A stretch of DNA of 64,000 nucleotides from Flammeovirga kamogawensis (GCF_018736065.1 NZ_CP076128.1:434001-498000); one strand, 5' to 3'. Positions 53,467 through 63,457 are shown, numbered from the stretch's first letter. The notes: generated from the letters alone by a model not told the origin. Program-made: numbers and translations.

Positions 53467-55221
53467 ATGCAAATTCTTAGCGAACAAGAAGTACTCCGAA
53501 GAGAAAAGAGACAACAGTTAATGGATCTTGGTATTGATCCATATCCAGCCGAAAAGTTTGATGTAAATGTATCGGCAGCAGATATTCTTAAGAATTTCGA
53601 ACGCCGTCCAAACGATTATGGAACTGTATCTATAGCAGGTCGTTTGATGAGTGTTCGTGCAATGGGTAAGGCAGCTTTTATTGAGCTACAAGACGCTACA
53701 GGACGAATTCAAGTATATATCTCTAGAGACGATATCTGTCCAGGAGAAGATAAAACTTTATATAATACGGTATTCAAGAAATTACTTGATAGAGGTGATT
53801 TTATTGGTATCGAAGGGTTTGTTTTCACTACACAAGTAGGTGAAATTTCAATCCATGCAAAGAAGTTAAAAGTGCTTTCTAAAGCATTAAAACCACTTCC
53901 TGCTGTAAAAGTAACGAAAGATGAAGATGGAAAAGAAACTGTACATGATGCATTTACTGATCCTGAATTACGTTACCGTCAGCGTTATGTTGATTTAGTG
54001 GTAAACAAAGGCGTGAAGGAAACGTTCATGAAAAGAACGAAAATCATGAACGCAATGCGTAACTTCTTTAACGATCACGGACATTTAGAAGTAGATACTC
54101 CGGTATTACAAGGCATTCCTGGTGGAGCAGCAGCAAGTCCGTTTATTACACACCACAATGCTTTAGATACTCCTTTATATTTAAGAATTGCCAACGAATT
54201 ATACTTAAAACGTTTAATCGTAGGTGGTTTTGATGGTGTATATGAATTCTCTCGTAACTTCAGAAATGAAGGTATGGATAGAACACATAACCCAGAATTT
54301 ACTGCAGTTGAAATCTATGTAGCGTACAAAGATTACAACTGGATGATGGAATTTACTGAGCAGTGTTTAGAGCACGTTGCTAATGCAGCAAATGGTTCTT
54401 CTGAAGTAACTGTTGGTAATAAGGAAATCTCATTCAAAGCTCCTTACCGTCGTGTAACAATGGCAGATGCTATTTTAGAAAACACAGGTAAAGATATTAA
54501 CGGTAAAAACGTTGAAGAATTAAAAGCTATTTGTGATGAGTTAGGAATTCCTCATGATGAAACAATGGGTAAAGGTAAATTGATTGACGAAATCTTTGGT
54601 GAAAAATGTGAGGGTAACTATATCCAACCAACTTTCATTACAGATTATCCTGTTGAGATGTCTCCTTTATGTAAACGTCATAGAGATAATCCTGAATTAA
54701 CAGAACGTTTTGAGTTAATGGTAAACGGTAAGGAAGTTGCGAATGCATATTCTGAGCTTAATGACCCTGTTGACCAACGTGAACGTTTTGAGGAGCAAAT
54801 GAAATTAATGGACGCAGGAGATGACGAGGCAATGTTTATTGACCAAGACTTCTTACGTGCATTAGAATATGGTATGCCTCCAACATCTGGTTTAGGTATT
54901 GGTATTGATCGTCTTGTGATGTTATTAACTAACAATGCATCAATCCAAGAAGTATTATTCTTCCCTCAAATGCGCCCAGAGAAATGGCCAGAAGCTTCTT
55001 CAGAAGCACAATGGGCAGAAATTGGCGTAGGTGAAGACTTAATTCAAGTGATGCATAAACTTGGTTTCTACATGACTTCTGATTTAGCAGATAAAACATC
55101 TGGTAAGTTGATGAATGATTTCATTGGAATGAAAAAGAAACTGAAATTAAAACAAATCCCTAACCCATCAAAAGATGTTGTAGAAGGATGGATAGCGAAA
55201 GCAGCAGAGCAAAACGCATAG
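53467..55221 (+). CDS. lysS: Lysyl-tRNA synthetase (class II)
   Basis: A 584-residue class II aminoacyl-tRNA synthetase. The N-terminal OB anticodon-binding domain (about 55-150) has [20 protein letters not shown]. Motif 1 is in [18 protein letters not shown], motif 2 in [20 protein letters not shown] and motif 3 in [16 protein letters not shown]. It charges tRNA-Lys and is essential. It is about 75 residues longer than the E. coli enzyme, owing to a C-terminal extension after motif 3 (from about residue 510, ending [16 protein letters not shown]), which is common in Bacteroidota. It is monocistronic with a strong terminator. Confidence 0.97.
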   Translation: MQILSEQEVLRREKRQQLMDLGIDPYPAEKFDVNVSAADILKNFERRPNDYGTVSIAGRLMSVRAMGKAAFIELQDATGRIQVYISRDDICPGEDKTLYNTVFKKLLDRGDFIGIEGFVFTTQVGEISIHAKKLKVLSKALKPLPAVKVTKDEDGKETVHDAFTDPELRYRQRYVDLVVNKGVKETFMKRTKIMNAMRNFFNDHGHLEVDTPVLQGIPGGAAASPFITHHNALDTPLYLRIANELYLKRLIVGGFDGVYEFSRNFRNEGMDRTHNPEFTAVEIYVAYKDYNWMMEFTEQCLEHVANAANGSSEVTVGNKEISFKAPYRRVTMADAILENTGKDINGKNVEELKAICDELGIPHDETMGKGKLIDEIFGEKCEGNYIQPTFITDYPVEMSPLCKRHRDNPELTERFELMVNGKEVANAYSELNDPVDQRERFEEQMKLMDAGDDEAMFIDQDFLRALEYGMPPTSGLGIGIDRLVMLLTNNASIQEVLFFPQMRPEKWPEASSEAQWAEIGVGEDLIQVMHKLGFYMTSDLADKTSGKLMNDFIGMKKKLKLKQIPNPSKDVVEGWIAKAAEQNA

Positions 55222-55240
55222 TTTAGCTTTAAATTATATA

Positions 55241-55283
55241 AAAGCCTTATCAGAGAGTTAAATCTTTGATAAGGCTTTTTTTT
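55241..55283 (+). terminator. Terminator after lysS
   Basis: AAAGCCTTATCA pairs with TGATAAGGCTTT near 55268-55278, followed by a long T-run to 55283. Confidence 0.9.
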
Positions 55284-55409
55284 GATTTAATTTTCTTGCA
55301 AAAATAATAAGTGATAGATTATTCACTTTGATTAAAATTTTCTTTATTTGTAGATACCAATCAATATATTACACAACAAATTTCAATCACCAATAAACAC
55401 ATTATTAAA

Positions 55410-56300
55410 ATGAAAAACATTTCAGTTATTGGCTCTGGCACAATGGGCAATGGTATTGCTCACGTTTTTGCTCAAAGTGGTTTTAAGGTATCTCTTATAG
55501 ATATTAATGTTTCTGCTTTGGATAGAGCAATGGCCACCATCACTAAAAACCTAGACCGCTTAATATCTAAGGAGAAAATTTCTGAAGAGACAAAAGCAAA
55601 TACAATAAATAACCTTACAACTTTTACTGAGGTTGAAGAAGGAATTAAAAATGCAGATTTAATTGTTGAGGCGGCAACAGAAAATGTAGATTTAAAGCTG
55701 AAAATCTTTAAACAACTTGACGAATTAGCAAAGCCAGAAGCAATTTTAGCTTCAAATACTTCTTCTATATCAATTACTAAAATTGGAGCAGCAACAAAAC
55801 GCCCAGAGAAAGTAATAGGTATGCATTTCATGAATCCTGTTCCAGTAATGAAGTTGGTAGAAGTAATCAAAGGGTATTTAACTGATGATGAAACAACAAA
55901 TGCAGTGATAGAAATAGCTAAGCAAATAGGTAAAGTACCTGTGCCTGCAAATGATTATGCTGGTTTTGTAGCCAATAGAATTTTAATGCCAATGATAAAT
56001 GAGGCAATTATTTCATTACAAAACGGAGTAGCTGGAGTAGAAGAGATAGATACTATTATGAAACTAGGAATGGCTCATCCTATGGGGCCACTTCAGTTAG
56101 CAGATTTTATTGGTTTAGATGTTTGCATGTCAATTATGAATGTGCTTCAAGAAGGGTTAGGGGATACTAAATATGCTCCAAGTCCACTGCTTGTAAATAT
56201 GGTTCAGGCAGGTATTTTAGGAGTGAAATCTGGTGAAGGTTTTTACGATTGGGAAAAAGGAAATAACAAATCGCTAGTAGTTAGTAAGCGTTTCTTATAA
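55410..56300 (+). CDS. 3-hydroxybutyryl-CoA dehydrogenase
   Basis: A 296-residue 3-hydroxyacyl-CoA dehydrogenase. The NAD Rossmann motif opens the chain (ISVIGSGTMGNGIAHVFAQS). The Ser and catalytic His lie in LASNTSSISITKIGAATKRP and VIGMHFMNPVPVMKLVEVIK (His with the following Asn-Pro). The C-terminal helical domain carries NDYAGFVANRILMPMINEAI and MKLGMAHPMGPLQLADFIGL. It interconverts 3-hydroxybutyryl-CoA and acetoacetyl-CoA in fatty-acid or butyrate metabolism. Length is normal, and no other beta-oxidation gene is adjacent, so the direction of use is open. It ends in a bidirectional terminator. Confidence 0.93.
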   Translation: MKNISVIGSGTMGNGIAHVFAQSGFKVSLIDINVSALDRAMATITKNLDRLISKEKISEETKANTINNLTTFTEVEEGIKNADLIVEAATENVDLKLKIFKQLDELAKPEAILASNTSSISITKIGAATKRPEKVIGMHFMNPVPVMKLVEVIKGYLTDDETTNAVIEIAKQIGKVPVPANDYAGFVANRILMPMINEAIISLQNGVAGVEEIDTIMKLGMAHPMGPLQLADFIGLDVCMSIMNVLQEGLGDTKYAPSPLLVNMVQAGILGVKSGEGFYDWEKGNNKSLVVSKRFL

Positions 56301-56305
56301 ACAAT

Positions 56306-56342
56306 AAAACGCTAGTAAGAACTGAATCTTACTAGCGTTTTA
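56306..56342. terminator. Bidirectional terminator
   Basis: AAAACGCTAGTAAGA (56306-56320) pairs with TCTTACTAGCGTTTT ending at 56341; it lies between convergent genes. Confidence 0.85.
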
Positions 56343-56360
56343 TATTTAATTTATTTCAAC

Positions 56361-56957
56361 TTATTTGCCATTTACAGCTACATAACTTTCTACAAGAGAA
56401 GCTAAATTTTTGACATCATATATTTGCCAGATATCACCTTTTTGCCTAAACTTTACAATCAAATCATCAACTCTATCAGATCCATCTAATTGAATTTGTA
56501 AAGTAAGTTCGGCTTGAGTTCCTTCTATTTTTTGATCTTTTATACCTTTAAAATTAGCACCATCTCCATGAGCTAATGTCAATAACCCTAGTACTTCTGT
56601 GCTTAATCCATCTACAGTTTTTGGAATATTAATTTGCCCTTGACTAATACTAGTTTCAATTTGTTCCTTAATGATAGATATAATAGAAGGGCGCATAAAT
56701 GCAATAAGTCCTGTTGATATATCTAACTCTCCATTATTTGCCTTTGTAGAATAATCAATATATTGATCAATTACACTATTTAAAACCTGATCAACATCTA
56801 TTAATTGATTAAAGGCGGCTAAATCTTTATTATCTATAGAAGATTTTATTTTAATGAATGTCATCTCTGGATCATTCTTTTTTGATAAGTAAAAGAACCC
56901 TCCAATTGCAGCAATTGTGATAAGAATACTAGAGATAATAATGAGACCTTTATTCAT
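56361..56957 (-). CDS. DUF2939-like membrane-anchored protein
   Basis: A 198-residue protein with one N-terminal helix (GLIIISSILITIAAIGGFFY, no clear cleavage site), so it is probably anchored with the rest outside the cytoplasm. The pattern PEMTFIKIKSSIDNKDLAAF, NQLIDVDQVLNSVIDQYIDY and the later DDLIVKFRQKGDIWQIYDVK matches DUF2939, a family of unknown function. The acyltransferase gene lies 90 bases upstream on the same strand, but a terminator separates the two. It converges on the dehydrogenase gene. Confidence 0.75.
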   Translation of the reverse strand: MNKGLIIISSILITIAAIGGFFYLSKKNDPEMTFIKIKSSIDNKDLAAFNQLIDVDQVLNSVIDQYIDYSTKANNGELDISTGLIAFMRPSIISIIKEQIETSISQGQINIPKTVDGLSTEVLGLLTLAHGDGANFKGIKDQKIEGTQAELTLQIQLDGSDRVDDLIVKFRQKGDIWQIYDVKNLASLVESYVAVNGK

Positions 56958-56995
56958 TTTAATATTTTATTGTTTTAATTCTGACATGAATAAAC

Positions 56996-57028
56996 AAAAA
57001 CAGCATTTGAAATCAAATCCAAATGCTG
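56996..57028 (-). terminator. Terminator after acyltransferase gene
   Basis: CAGCATTTG (57001-57009) pairs with CAAATGCTG (57020-57028); the A-run at 56996-57000 gives a T-run on the minus strand. Confidence 0.8.
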
Positions 57029-57047
57029 ATAAAGATATATTTTTTAT

Positions 57048-58316
57048 TTATTTAGATGTAAATAAATGTAGTAAACCTGCAACAGGAGTGTAGAATAACA
57101 AAATTTCTGGATTTTCTACAATAGTATCTACTACAGATGAAACCGACACATCTAAATCTTTTTGTTTGTCTACTATTGGTTGAACAATTTCTAACTGTTC
57201 TTGAGCATTTAAAGGATAATTGCCATTATTTACATTCTCCTTCAAGTGCTTAAAATCATTTTTATGTTTTGTAAAAATAATAGGCCATAAAGCTGGAAAG
57301 AATTTGAAAGAACGTTGAACGTTTTTTATACTAACAGAAAGTAAATCCCAAAAGTCATACGGCTTACGGCCATAAAGTTTTACAGCTTTGTTTAATTCAT
57401 CTTGCATTTGATCATGAATTTCTTCACTTAATGCTAAAATTTCTTCCTCAGAGATATCTTCTATTTCTCTTTCTCCAATCATTTTATAAGGGCTAATTCT
57501 TTTACCTCTAACAAAAGTAAGATTGGCAGGAAAAGCAAAATAAAATAACCAAGGCTGAATTGGTATTAATAGAGACATAAATCCAATAGGTAAAAAAGGT
57601 ATGCCTAATTTCTGTACAAAATCATTCAATAATGAAGCACTGTAACTAAAAGGGTTAATAAACTCTCCATTAACAGTAGCAAAAGGAACAATATCTGTTT
57701 TGTATTTTATACTCATTCTTAGCGTTGAGGTCGCTAAGCGTTGTAATGTATATTTATTATTAAATCCTTTTCCAATACCAGGAACACCTTCTGGGTAAAC
57801 TAGAATATTAGAGCCATTGTAATGCATGGCAGTTTCATAGTTTAACCAAGTAGCATCAATTGCTCCTAATTTTTTCCAAAAGTTTTGAATTAGGAAAGGA
57901 TTCATAAATTGACTTCGAGATAAGGCAGGAGCAGTAATAGCTCTTACACTTTTCTTCATGTCAAAGTTATTTTTTTCGAATAGGCCTGAAACAAACGAAA
58001 TAGCATCCCATGGGAAAGCCATTCCAGAATGGTTACTCGCATATATTAAAGGTCTATCGGGATTATTTCTTTCAGGAACTTTATCAAAACCAACAAATTT
58101 AACACGGAAATAACCATCGTTTATATGATTTAGAATCAGTTTAGTGATACTATAAGCATATCCGGCGTCAAAATAATCATCAAGTATATGTGCATTCTCC
58201 TTAATTTCTTTAGGAGCATCAGCAGTAATTAACTGACTACTATTAGTAATATCAGGTGTACTACTAGTTTTTTGGTCTTTAATTATTTCTTGCAATTCTT
58301 TTGGATTTGAGGTCAT
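57048..58316 (-). CDS. PlsC/LPLAT-like acyltransferase
   Basis: A 422-residue protein of the glycerolipid acyltransferase superfamily. The active-site block is LIYASNHSGMAFPWDAISFV: the catalytic His is followed by Asp after seven residues rather than the usual four, a spacing I associate with MGAT-like LPLAT relatives. The second block, LVYPEGVPGIGKGFNNKYTL, carries the conserved glycerol-phosphate or acceptor-binding E-G motif. Hydrophobic stretches near residue 225-260 suggest membrane association. Acceptor and acyl donor are unknown. The long C-terminal part (from about 300) has no domain I recognise. Confidence 0.8.
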   Translation of the reverse strand: MTSNPKELQEIIKDQKTSSTPDITNSSQLITADAPKEIKENAHILDDYFDAGYAYSITKLILNHINDGYFRVKFVGFDKVPERNNPDRPLIYASNHSGMAFPWDAISFVSGLFEKNNFDMKKSVRAITAPALSRSQFMNPFLIQNFWKKLGAIDATWLNYETAMHYNGSNILVYPEGVPGIGKGFNNKYTLQRLATSTLRMSIKYKTDIVPFATVNGEFINPFSYSASLLNDFVQKLGIPFLPIGFMSLLIPIQPWLFYFAFPANLTFVRGKRISPYKMIGEREIEDISEEEILALSEEIHDQMQDELNKAVKLYGRKPYDFWDLLSVSIKNVQRSFKFFPALWPIIFTKHKNDFKHLKENVNNGNYPLNAQEQLEIVQPIVDKQKDLDVSVSSVVDTIVENPEILLFYTPVAGLLHLFTSK

Positions 58317-58421
58317 TGTTGTAGGTGATAAATGTACTGTAAATTAGTCGTTGATCAAAATTACAATTTTTATTGTACTTTTTGATAATTTATTACAACA
58401 ATGTTTATTCACTTATTAGTT

Positions 58422-58625
58422 CTAATTTAAACCAAATGAAGTGATACCATAACCGTTTGTTACTTGGCCATAGAAAAACATATCTACAGTAATTAAACCA
58501 AAAATAATAAAGGCTAAAGCTACGAATGCTCTTTGTACAAGCATCTTTTTAAGAAAGACTTGGTAACATTTAACTACGATAGCAAAGTTAGCAATAATCA
58601 AGTAAATAGTAAGCATAGTGTTCAT
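58422..58625 (-). CDS. Small two-helix membrane protein, unknown function
   Basis: About 67 residues from the ATG at 58625, with helices at residues 3-20 (TMLTIYLIIANFAIVVKC) and about 31-52 (QRAFVALAFIIFGLITVDMF), joined by a basic loop (FLKKMLVQR). The frame is open further upstream to a TTG at 58706, which would add 27 polar residues; the ATG gives a cleaner membrane protein. I know no family. It stands alone between divergent and co-directional genes, and its short length makes the call moderate. Confidence 0.55.
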   Translation of the reverse strand: MNTMLTIYLIIANFAIVVKCYQVFLKKMLVQRAFVALAFIIFGLITVDMFFYGQVTNGYGITSFGLN

Positions 58626-58832
58626 ATCAGAAAGTTTAAGTGATTGAGAAGATTTAATTATATAAACTGATTTATAGCTACTTAGTTTGTCTATTTTTGC
58701 TAACAAGTTTTAAGGTTTACAGTTGTTTGTAATTAAAAACTGATTTTGAAATGGAGTTTTGATTCTAATTAATTCTTATATTGTGTAAATATTCATTCAC
58801 TTATACCAATTTTAAACACAATAACTTAACAC

Positions 58833-59360
58833 ATGAATGCCAAAGGAACACAAATGGGAGAGATGCAATTAACAAGTAAACAGAAGGGTTTTGCGTCTAA
58901 AATGCTTAATCCTTTTAAATTTAGATTATTTACTTTAACACAAGTGCCACTTGGTTTTATTGCAGGCATGAAACTAGAATCATTAAATGGTGTAACATGT
59001 TCAACATCTTTGCCTTTTAAATTTCTGAATAAGAATCCGTTTAAATCTATTTATTTTGCTGCTCAAAGTATGGCAGCAGAATTATCTACAGCGTCTTTAG
59101 GTATGCTTCATCTAAATGAACACATGAAATCAATTGCGTTTATTATTGTAGATATGGATGCCAAATTCAGTAAGAAAGCAATTAGTAAAGTTACTTTTGT
59201 ATGCGAAGATGGACATTTAGTAAAAGAAGCAATAGATAGAGCGTACGAAACAGGAGAAGCAGAAGAGATTAAAATGTTAACCATTGGAAAAATGGCAGAC
59301 GGAACAGAAGTATCAAGATTTCACTTTACTTGGTCGTTTAAGAAAAGATCAAAAAGGTAA
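58833..59360 (+). CDS. DUF4442 hot-dog fold protein
   Basis: A 175-residue protein matching the DUF4442 group of the hot-dog thioesterase superfamily. Typical segments are KMLNPFKFRLFTLTQVPLGF, TCSTSLPFKFLNKNPFKSIY, FAAQSMAAELSTASLGMLHL and IIVDMDAKFSKKAISKVTFV. Hot-dog proteins of this kind are putative acyl-CoA or acyl-ACP thioesterases, though activity has not been shown for most. No signal peptide is present. Two terminators follow in tandem, and the gene is divergent from the small membrane protein gene. Confidence 0.82.
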   Translation: MNAKGTQMGEMQLTSKQKGFASKMLNPFKFRLFTLTQVPLGFIAGMKLESLNGVTCSTSLPFKFLNKNPFKSIYFAAQSMAAELSTASLGMLHLNEHMKSIAFIIVDMDAKFSKKAISKVTFVCEDGHLVKEAIDRAYETGEAEEIKMLTIGKMADGTEVSRFHFTWSFKKRSKR

Positions 59361-59384
59361 TAAAAACTATAAATTTTAGTAAAG

Positions 59385-59415
59385 AGTGATGTAATTAATT
59401 GCATCACTTTTTTTA
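59385..59415 (+). terminator. First terminator after DUF4442 gene
   Basis: AGTGATG (59385-59391) pairs with CATCACT (59402-59408), followed by a T-run. Confidence 0.75.
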
Positions 59416-59430
59416 TGATATAAAGTGCAT

Positions 59431-59463
59431 AAAAAAAGCCGAACATTAGTGTTCGGCTTTTTC
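59431..59463. terminator. Second, bidirectional terminator
   Basis: AAAAAGCCGAAC (59433-59444) pairs with GTTCGGCTTTTT (59451-59462). It backs up the first hairpin and, on the minus strand, may end the gamma-glutamyltransferase transcript about 190 bases past its stop codon. Confidence 0.85.
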
Positions 59464-59648
59464 AGTGTTGTGTGTGCGATTGTGTGTTTCAAACAATCAA
59501 GATTTGGATAAACCTCCTCTCGATTTTAGCATTGTGTTATTATTGTATTGTTTATCGGTATAACAAAAGAACAAAAAGTGTATATATTACGCAAGCTTTA
59601 AATGTATTAAATACAATTAAGATGTTTATTTTAACTTAATTTAACAAA

Positions 59649-61370
59649 TTAATACCCTAATGCCGTTCCATCACTTCTTGTTCGGTCAGATGCGCCTTCG
59701 TAAGTGCCATCTTTATTTTTTAAAATACAGTCCATTTTACCTAAAATAGGCACAAAAGCTATTTTATGTCCCATTTTTTCTAAACCAGAAATAATAGATG
59801 GAGGAAAAGCCTTTTCTTCCAAATAGATTTCATCAGGTAACCATTGGGAATGAAACTTTTTCGCATCTACAGCTTCTTGCATACTCATATTAAACTCAGT
59901 TACGTTTAATAAAGTCTGGGCAACTGATGTAATAATTGTTGAGCCACCAGGTGTTCCCAGAACCATATATAAGTCGTTATCTTTTTCTACAATGGTTGGA
60001 GTCATACTAGAAAGCATCCTTTTATTAGGAACGATTTTATTTGCTTCTCCTCCTGTTAAACCAAATTGATTGGGTTGACCAGGTTTTATACTAAAATCAT
60101 CCATTTCATTGTTCATAAAAAAGCCTGCACCATCAATTACTACTTTACATCCAAAATTTCCGTTCAGAGTTGTAGTTATGGCAACTGCATTTCCATGTTT
60201 ATCAACTATAGAGTAATGAGTTGTTTCAAAACTTTCAATTTTAAGAACATCACCAGCTTTTATATCTTGTGAATTTGTAGCCGATGTTAAATCAATTGAT
60301 TTTATTCTTGAACGAACATACTCTTTACTTGTTAATTGCTGTATAGGTACTTTGTAAAAATCATTATCACCTAAAAAAGTAGCTCTATCTGCGTATGCTC
60401 TTCTTTCTAGTTCTGTAAGAAGGTGAATCCACTCTACAGAATTATGTTTATAGTTATTCGTATTAAAATCTTCTAGACCAATTAATATTTGAGCTAGAGT
60501 AATGCCACCAGATGAAGGAGGAGGCATAGAAATGACAGTATACTTATTTTTAAATGTTGTTTTAATTGGGGTTCTCCATACAGAAGAGTAATTTTTTAAA
60601 TCATTGTATGTAATAATGCCATTACTATTTTGCATAGCATTTATGATTTTATCAGCTACTTCACCATCATAAAAACCTGCTCGTTTATTTTCCTTAATAC
60701 TTTTTAAAGTAACGGCTAAATTAGGGTAGTTAATTTTATCACCTGCTTTCCAATTATCTTTATTATAAAGTTGAATTGCATTCTTATTATAATCGTTAAA
60801 ATCTTTCTGATATTGATTTATTTTTTCAGCTTCTAGTTGAGTTAATATAATTCCATCTTCTGCTAATCGAATTGCAGGCTGTAAAAGTACATCCCAAGGG
60901 AGTGATCCATATTTTTCGTGGATTTTAATCATTCCATCAACAGAACCAGGAACACCACTTGCTAAAAGACCTTTTAAACTTAAGTCTTTTACAGGTACTC
61001 CATTTGCATCTAAATACATTTTTTCTGATGCTGCAGCTGGCGCTTTTTCTCTAAAATCAAGACTTCCAGAATTACCAACTTGATCTCTATAAACCATAAA
61101 CCCACCGCCACCAATATTACCAGCTCTGGGGTAGACAACGGCCAGTGCAAAATGTGTTGCAATAGCAGCATCAAAAGCATTGCCTCCTTTTTTTAATATA
61201 GATATCCCAACTTCTGCAGCTAAGGGGTGAGCACAAGATACAATACCATTTTGGGCAATAGTGCCATAATTTTTATTTAAGGGTGTCTTGGTTTCACAAC
61301 TAAATAATAGTGTCCAAATACTTAAAAATAGGAGATATTGAAGATTACATTTCTTGAAAAGGTGAGTCAT
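59649..61370 (-). CDS. ggt: Gamma-glutamyltransferase (lipoprotein)
   Basis: A 573-residue Ntn-hydrolase precursor with a lipoprotein signal (lipobox LLFS-Cys25). The large-subunit start has GIVSCAHPLAAEVGISILKK and GGNAFDAAIATHFALAVVYP. The self-cleavage site is before Thr383 in ESFETTHYSIVDKHGNAVAI, which becomes the nucleophile of the small subunit. Downstream are NNEMDDFSIKPGQPNQFG and MLSSMTPTIVEKDNDLYMVL with GTPGGSTIITSV, the oxyanion-site block. It hydrolyses or transfers the gamma-glutamyl group of glutathione and related peptides in the periplasm. Anchoring as a lipoprotein is a variation from the soluble E. coli enzyme. Confidence 0.95.
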   Translation of the reverse strand: MTHLFKKCNLQYLLFLSIWTLLFSCETKTPLNKNYGTIAQNGIVSCAHPLAAEVGISILKKGGNAFDAAIATHFALAVVYPRAGNIGGGGFMVYRDQVGNSGSLDFREKAPAAASEKMYLDANGVPVKDLSLKGLLASGVPGSVDGMIKIHEKYGSLPWDVLLQPAIRLAEDGIILTQLEAEKINQYQKDFNDYNKNAIQLYNKDNWKAGDKINYPNLAVTLKSIKENKRAGFYDGEVADKIINAMQNSNGIITYNDLKNYSSVWRTPIKTTFKNKYTVISMPPPSSGGITLAQILIGLEDFNTNNYKHNSVEWIHLLTELERRAYADRATFLGDNDFYKVPIQQLTSKEYVRSRIKSIDLTSATNSQDIKAGDVLKIESFETTHYSIVDKHGNAVAITTTLNGNFGCKVVIDGAGFFMNNEMDDFSIKPGQPNQFGLTGGEANKIVPNKRMLSSMTPTIVEKDNDLYMVLGTPGGSTIITSVAQTLLNVTEFNMSMQEAVDAKKFHSQWLPDEIYLEEKAFPPSIISGLEKMGHKIAFVPILGKMDCILKNKDGTYEGASDRTRSDGTALGY

Positions 61371-61521
61371 AAATTGAAAAGTTATTTAATTGACATTTTT
61401 TTACATTAAAAGTACAGCAATGAATTAATTTTTCCACTTTAATCTTATATGATTCGATAAAATGGTTTTAAATTGCAATGCAATACAAGTTGATGAATTA
61501 CGATAAGAGTAAATATAGATT

Positions 61522-62643
61522 ATGAGTATCGAAATACGTGAAGTAGAAAATAAAAAAGAACAAAAACAATTTGTTGATGTTCAATTTAAAATATATAAGG
61601 GAAATGAATTTTGGGTTCCTCCAATCAAGAAGGATGAATTAACGGTTTTTGATGAAAATAACCCTTTTAAGAAATTCTGTGATACTCAGTATTGGATTGC
61701 ATATAAAGATAATGAGCCTGTTGGTAGAATAGGGGCAATTATTAATAAAAAGTACAACGAGAAAGAAGGGAAAGATAACGTACGTTTTACTCGTTTAGAG
61801 TTTATTGATGACAGAGAAGTAGTTCAGAAGTTATTAGAAACTGCAGAAAAATGGGGTAAAGAAAGAGGTATGACAGGAATTGTTGGTCCTCTAGGATTTA
61901 CAAACTTAGATCATCAGGGAATGATGGTGGAAGGCTTTGATCATTTACCTTCTGTTGCTTCGGAATATCACTTACCTTATTACAAAGACCATTTAGAGGC
62001 ACTTGGTTACGATAAATTAGTAGATTGGATTGAATTTCGTCTTACTTTGGATCAAGCAATCATTGATAAAGGAGCAAGAGGTGCAGCTTTATTAATGAAG
62101 AGAACAAAAACAAAAATGATCAGCTTTAATTCTTCTAAAGAATTATTAGAGTATGCAGATGGTATCTTTAATTTACTAGGAGAGGCTTTTAAAGACCTTT
62201 ACAGTGTAATTGAATTTGATGCTGACATGGTCGAATATTATAAAAAGAAATTCTTGAAGATGATCTCTCCAAAGTATGTCAAAGTACTTGTAAGTGAAGA
62301 AGATGGTGAGATGATGGGTTTTGTAATTGGTTTACCTTCTTTATCTAAGGCGCTTCAAAAAGCAAACGGTAGTATTTGGCCATTTGGTTGGTACCATATC
62401 TATAAAGCCTTAAATAATAACGATACTTGTGATATGTTACTTACAGCTGCTACACCAAAATTACAACGTTTAGGCGGAGGTGTAATGTTAGTTGGAGAAC
62501 TTCAGAAAACGATGGCGGAGAATGGTATCAAGTATTTGGAAACAACAGGTATGTTTGAGACAAATCAAAAAGCTATTCAAAACTGGAAAAATTACGACCA
62601 TATCCAGCATAAGAGAAAAAGGTGCTTTACAAAAGAACTGTAA
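61522..62643 (+). CDS. GNAT-like acetyltransferase-domain protein
   Basis: A 373-residue cytoplasmic protein with GNAT-like features. The N-terminal half has FRTRLEF-type strand VRFTRLEFIDDREVVQKLLE and WGKERGMTGIVGPLGFTNLD. The C-terminal half has YVKVLVSEEDGEMMGFVIGL and the putative acetyl-CoA pyrophosphate-binding turn TPKLQRLGGGVMLVGELQKT, then ETNQKAIQNWKNYDHIQHKR. Two GNAT domains in tandem are possible. The acceptor substrate is unknown. This family is common in Bacteroidota with no assigned role that I recall. It has a terminator downstream and no operon partner. Confidence 0.7.
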   Translation: MSIEIREVENKKEQKQFVDVQFKIYKGNEFWVPPIKKDELTVFDENNPFKKFCDTQYWIAYKDNEPVGRIGAIINKKYNEKEGKDNVRFTRLEFIDDREVVQKLLETAEKWGKERGMTGIVGPLGFTNLDHQGMMVEGFDHLPSVASEYHLPYYKDHLEALGYDKLVDWIEFRLTLDQAIIDKGARGAALLMKRTKTKMISFNSSKELLEYADGIFNLLGEAFKDLYSVIEFDADMVEYYKKKFLKMISPKYVKVLVSEEDGEMMGFVIGLPSLSKALQKANGSIWPFGWYHIYKALNNNDTCDMLLTAATPKLQRLGGGVMLVGELQKTMAENGIKYLETTGMFETNQKAIQNWKNYDHIQHKRKRCFTKEL

Positions 62644-62664
62644 TCTCTTTCATAATATTACATG

Positions 62665-62706
62665 AAAAATGCTCATTAGAATTTAACTAATGAGCATTTT
62701 TTATAT
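62665..62706. terminator. Bidirectional terminator
   Basis: AAAAATGCTCATTA (62665-62679) pairs with TAATGAGCATTTTT, between convergent genes. Confidence 0.85.
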
Positions 62707-63375
62707 ACTTCCAAATTGATAGGATAACCTTTTAATTTCTTGGTTAATATCATCTTGCCATGCACATTCAAACCATTTGGCGGCTTCTACACCTACAAAA
62801 CGCCAGTGCCAGGCTTCTTTTCTTATATTTTTCTCAATTCTGAAATAATAAGTTGGCACCCATCCATAATCAAAACCATATTTTAAGAGCCAAAGAAATA
62901 GCTTAGTATTTTCGCCAGCATATCTTATATCTATTGTAGTCAATAAATGATGTTCAGAATAACCAGGAGTTTCAGCTATTTTAGGCCCATGTTTTTTAAA
63001 TACAATTTCCTGAGTACGCTTTGATCTATATGAAGAACGAATGTTGATATTTACACCTTTTCTTAAAGCGTCTGCTTTCATTTTTTTATATTCTATATAT
63101 GCAGGGTAGAGGAGTTTGTCAGAACCAATGTTTACATATTTTTGATTTCTGATATCTATAAAGTCGATATAATTAAATGGTACACCTATAGGCATATTCA
63201 TAAAATCATAGAAAATTTTATCTGGGTGAATATCTATACCCGATTCTTGAGCTAAAAACGTACTCATATTAATTCTATATCTCCAATATTTTTTTTGGAG
63301 AGATGGAGGACAATCGTTTTGTGCAAGGGTAATATTTGATAAAAAAAAGAATGCGATACAAAAAAGTTTTTGCAT
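62701..63375 (-). CDS. D-alanyl-D-alanine carboxypeptidase, VanY-like (M15B)
   Basis: A 224-residue protein with signal peptide (residues 1-18, ending TLAQ). The M15 peptidase motifs are visible: NIRSSYRSKRTQEIVFKKHG, the zinc ligands in PGYSEHHLLTTIDIRYAG (S-x-H then Asp), and the final catalytic/zinc block KEAWHWRFVGVEAAKWF (E-x-W-H). It trims the last D-Ala from peptidoglycan peptides in the periplasm. The position of the motifs and total length fit the family. It is monocistronic and is followed on the minus strand by the bidirectional terminator. Confidence 0.9.
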   Translation of the reverse strand: MQKLFCIAFFFLSNITLAQNDCPPSLQKKYWRYRINMSTFLAQESGIDIHPDKIFYDFMNMPIGVPFNYIDFIDIRNQKYVNIGSDKLLYPAYIEYKKMKADALRKGVNINIRSSYRSKRTQEIVFKKHGPKIAETPGYSEHHLLTTIDIRYAGENTKLFLWLLKYGFDYGWVPTYYFRIEKNIRKEAWHWRFVGVEAAKWFECAWQDDINQEIKRLSYQFGSI

Positions 63376-63422
63376 TGATTGATGTTTGTTAGTTTAAAAA
63401 AGCAAGCTACAAGATTTTTGAC

Positions 63423-63457
63423 AACAAAAAAAGGGTAAATCCGAAGACTTACCCTTT
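63423..63457 (-). terminator. Terminator after GAPDH gene
   Basis: AAAGGGTAA (63430-63438) pairs with TTACCCTTT (63449-63457); the A-run on its left gives a T-run on the minus strand. Confidence 0.8.
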
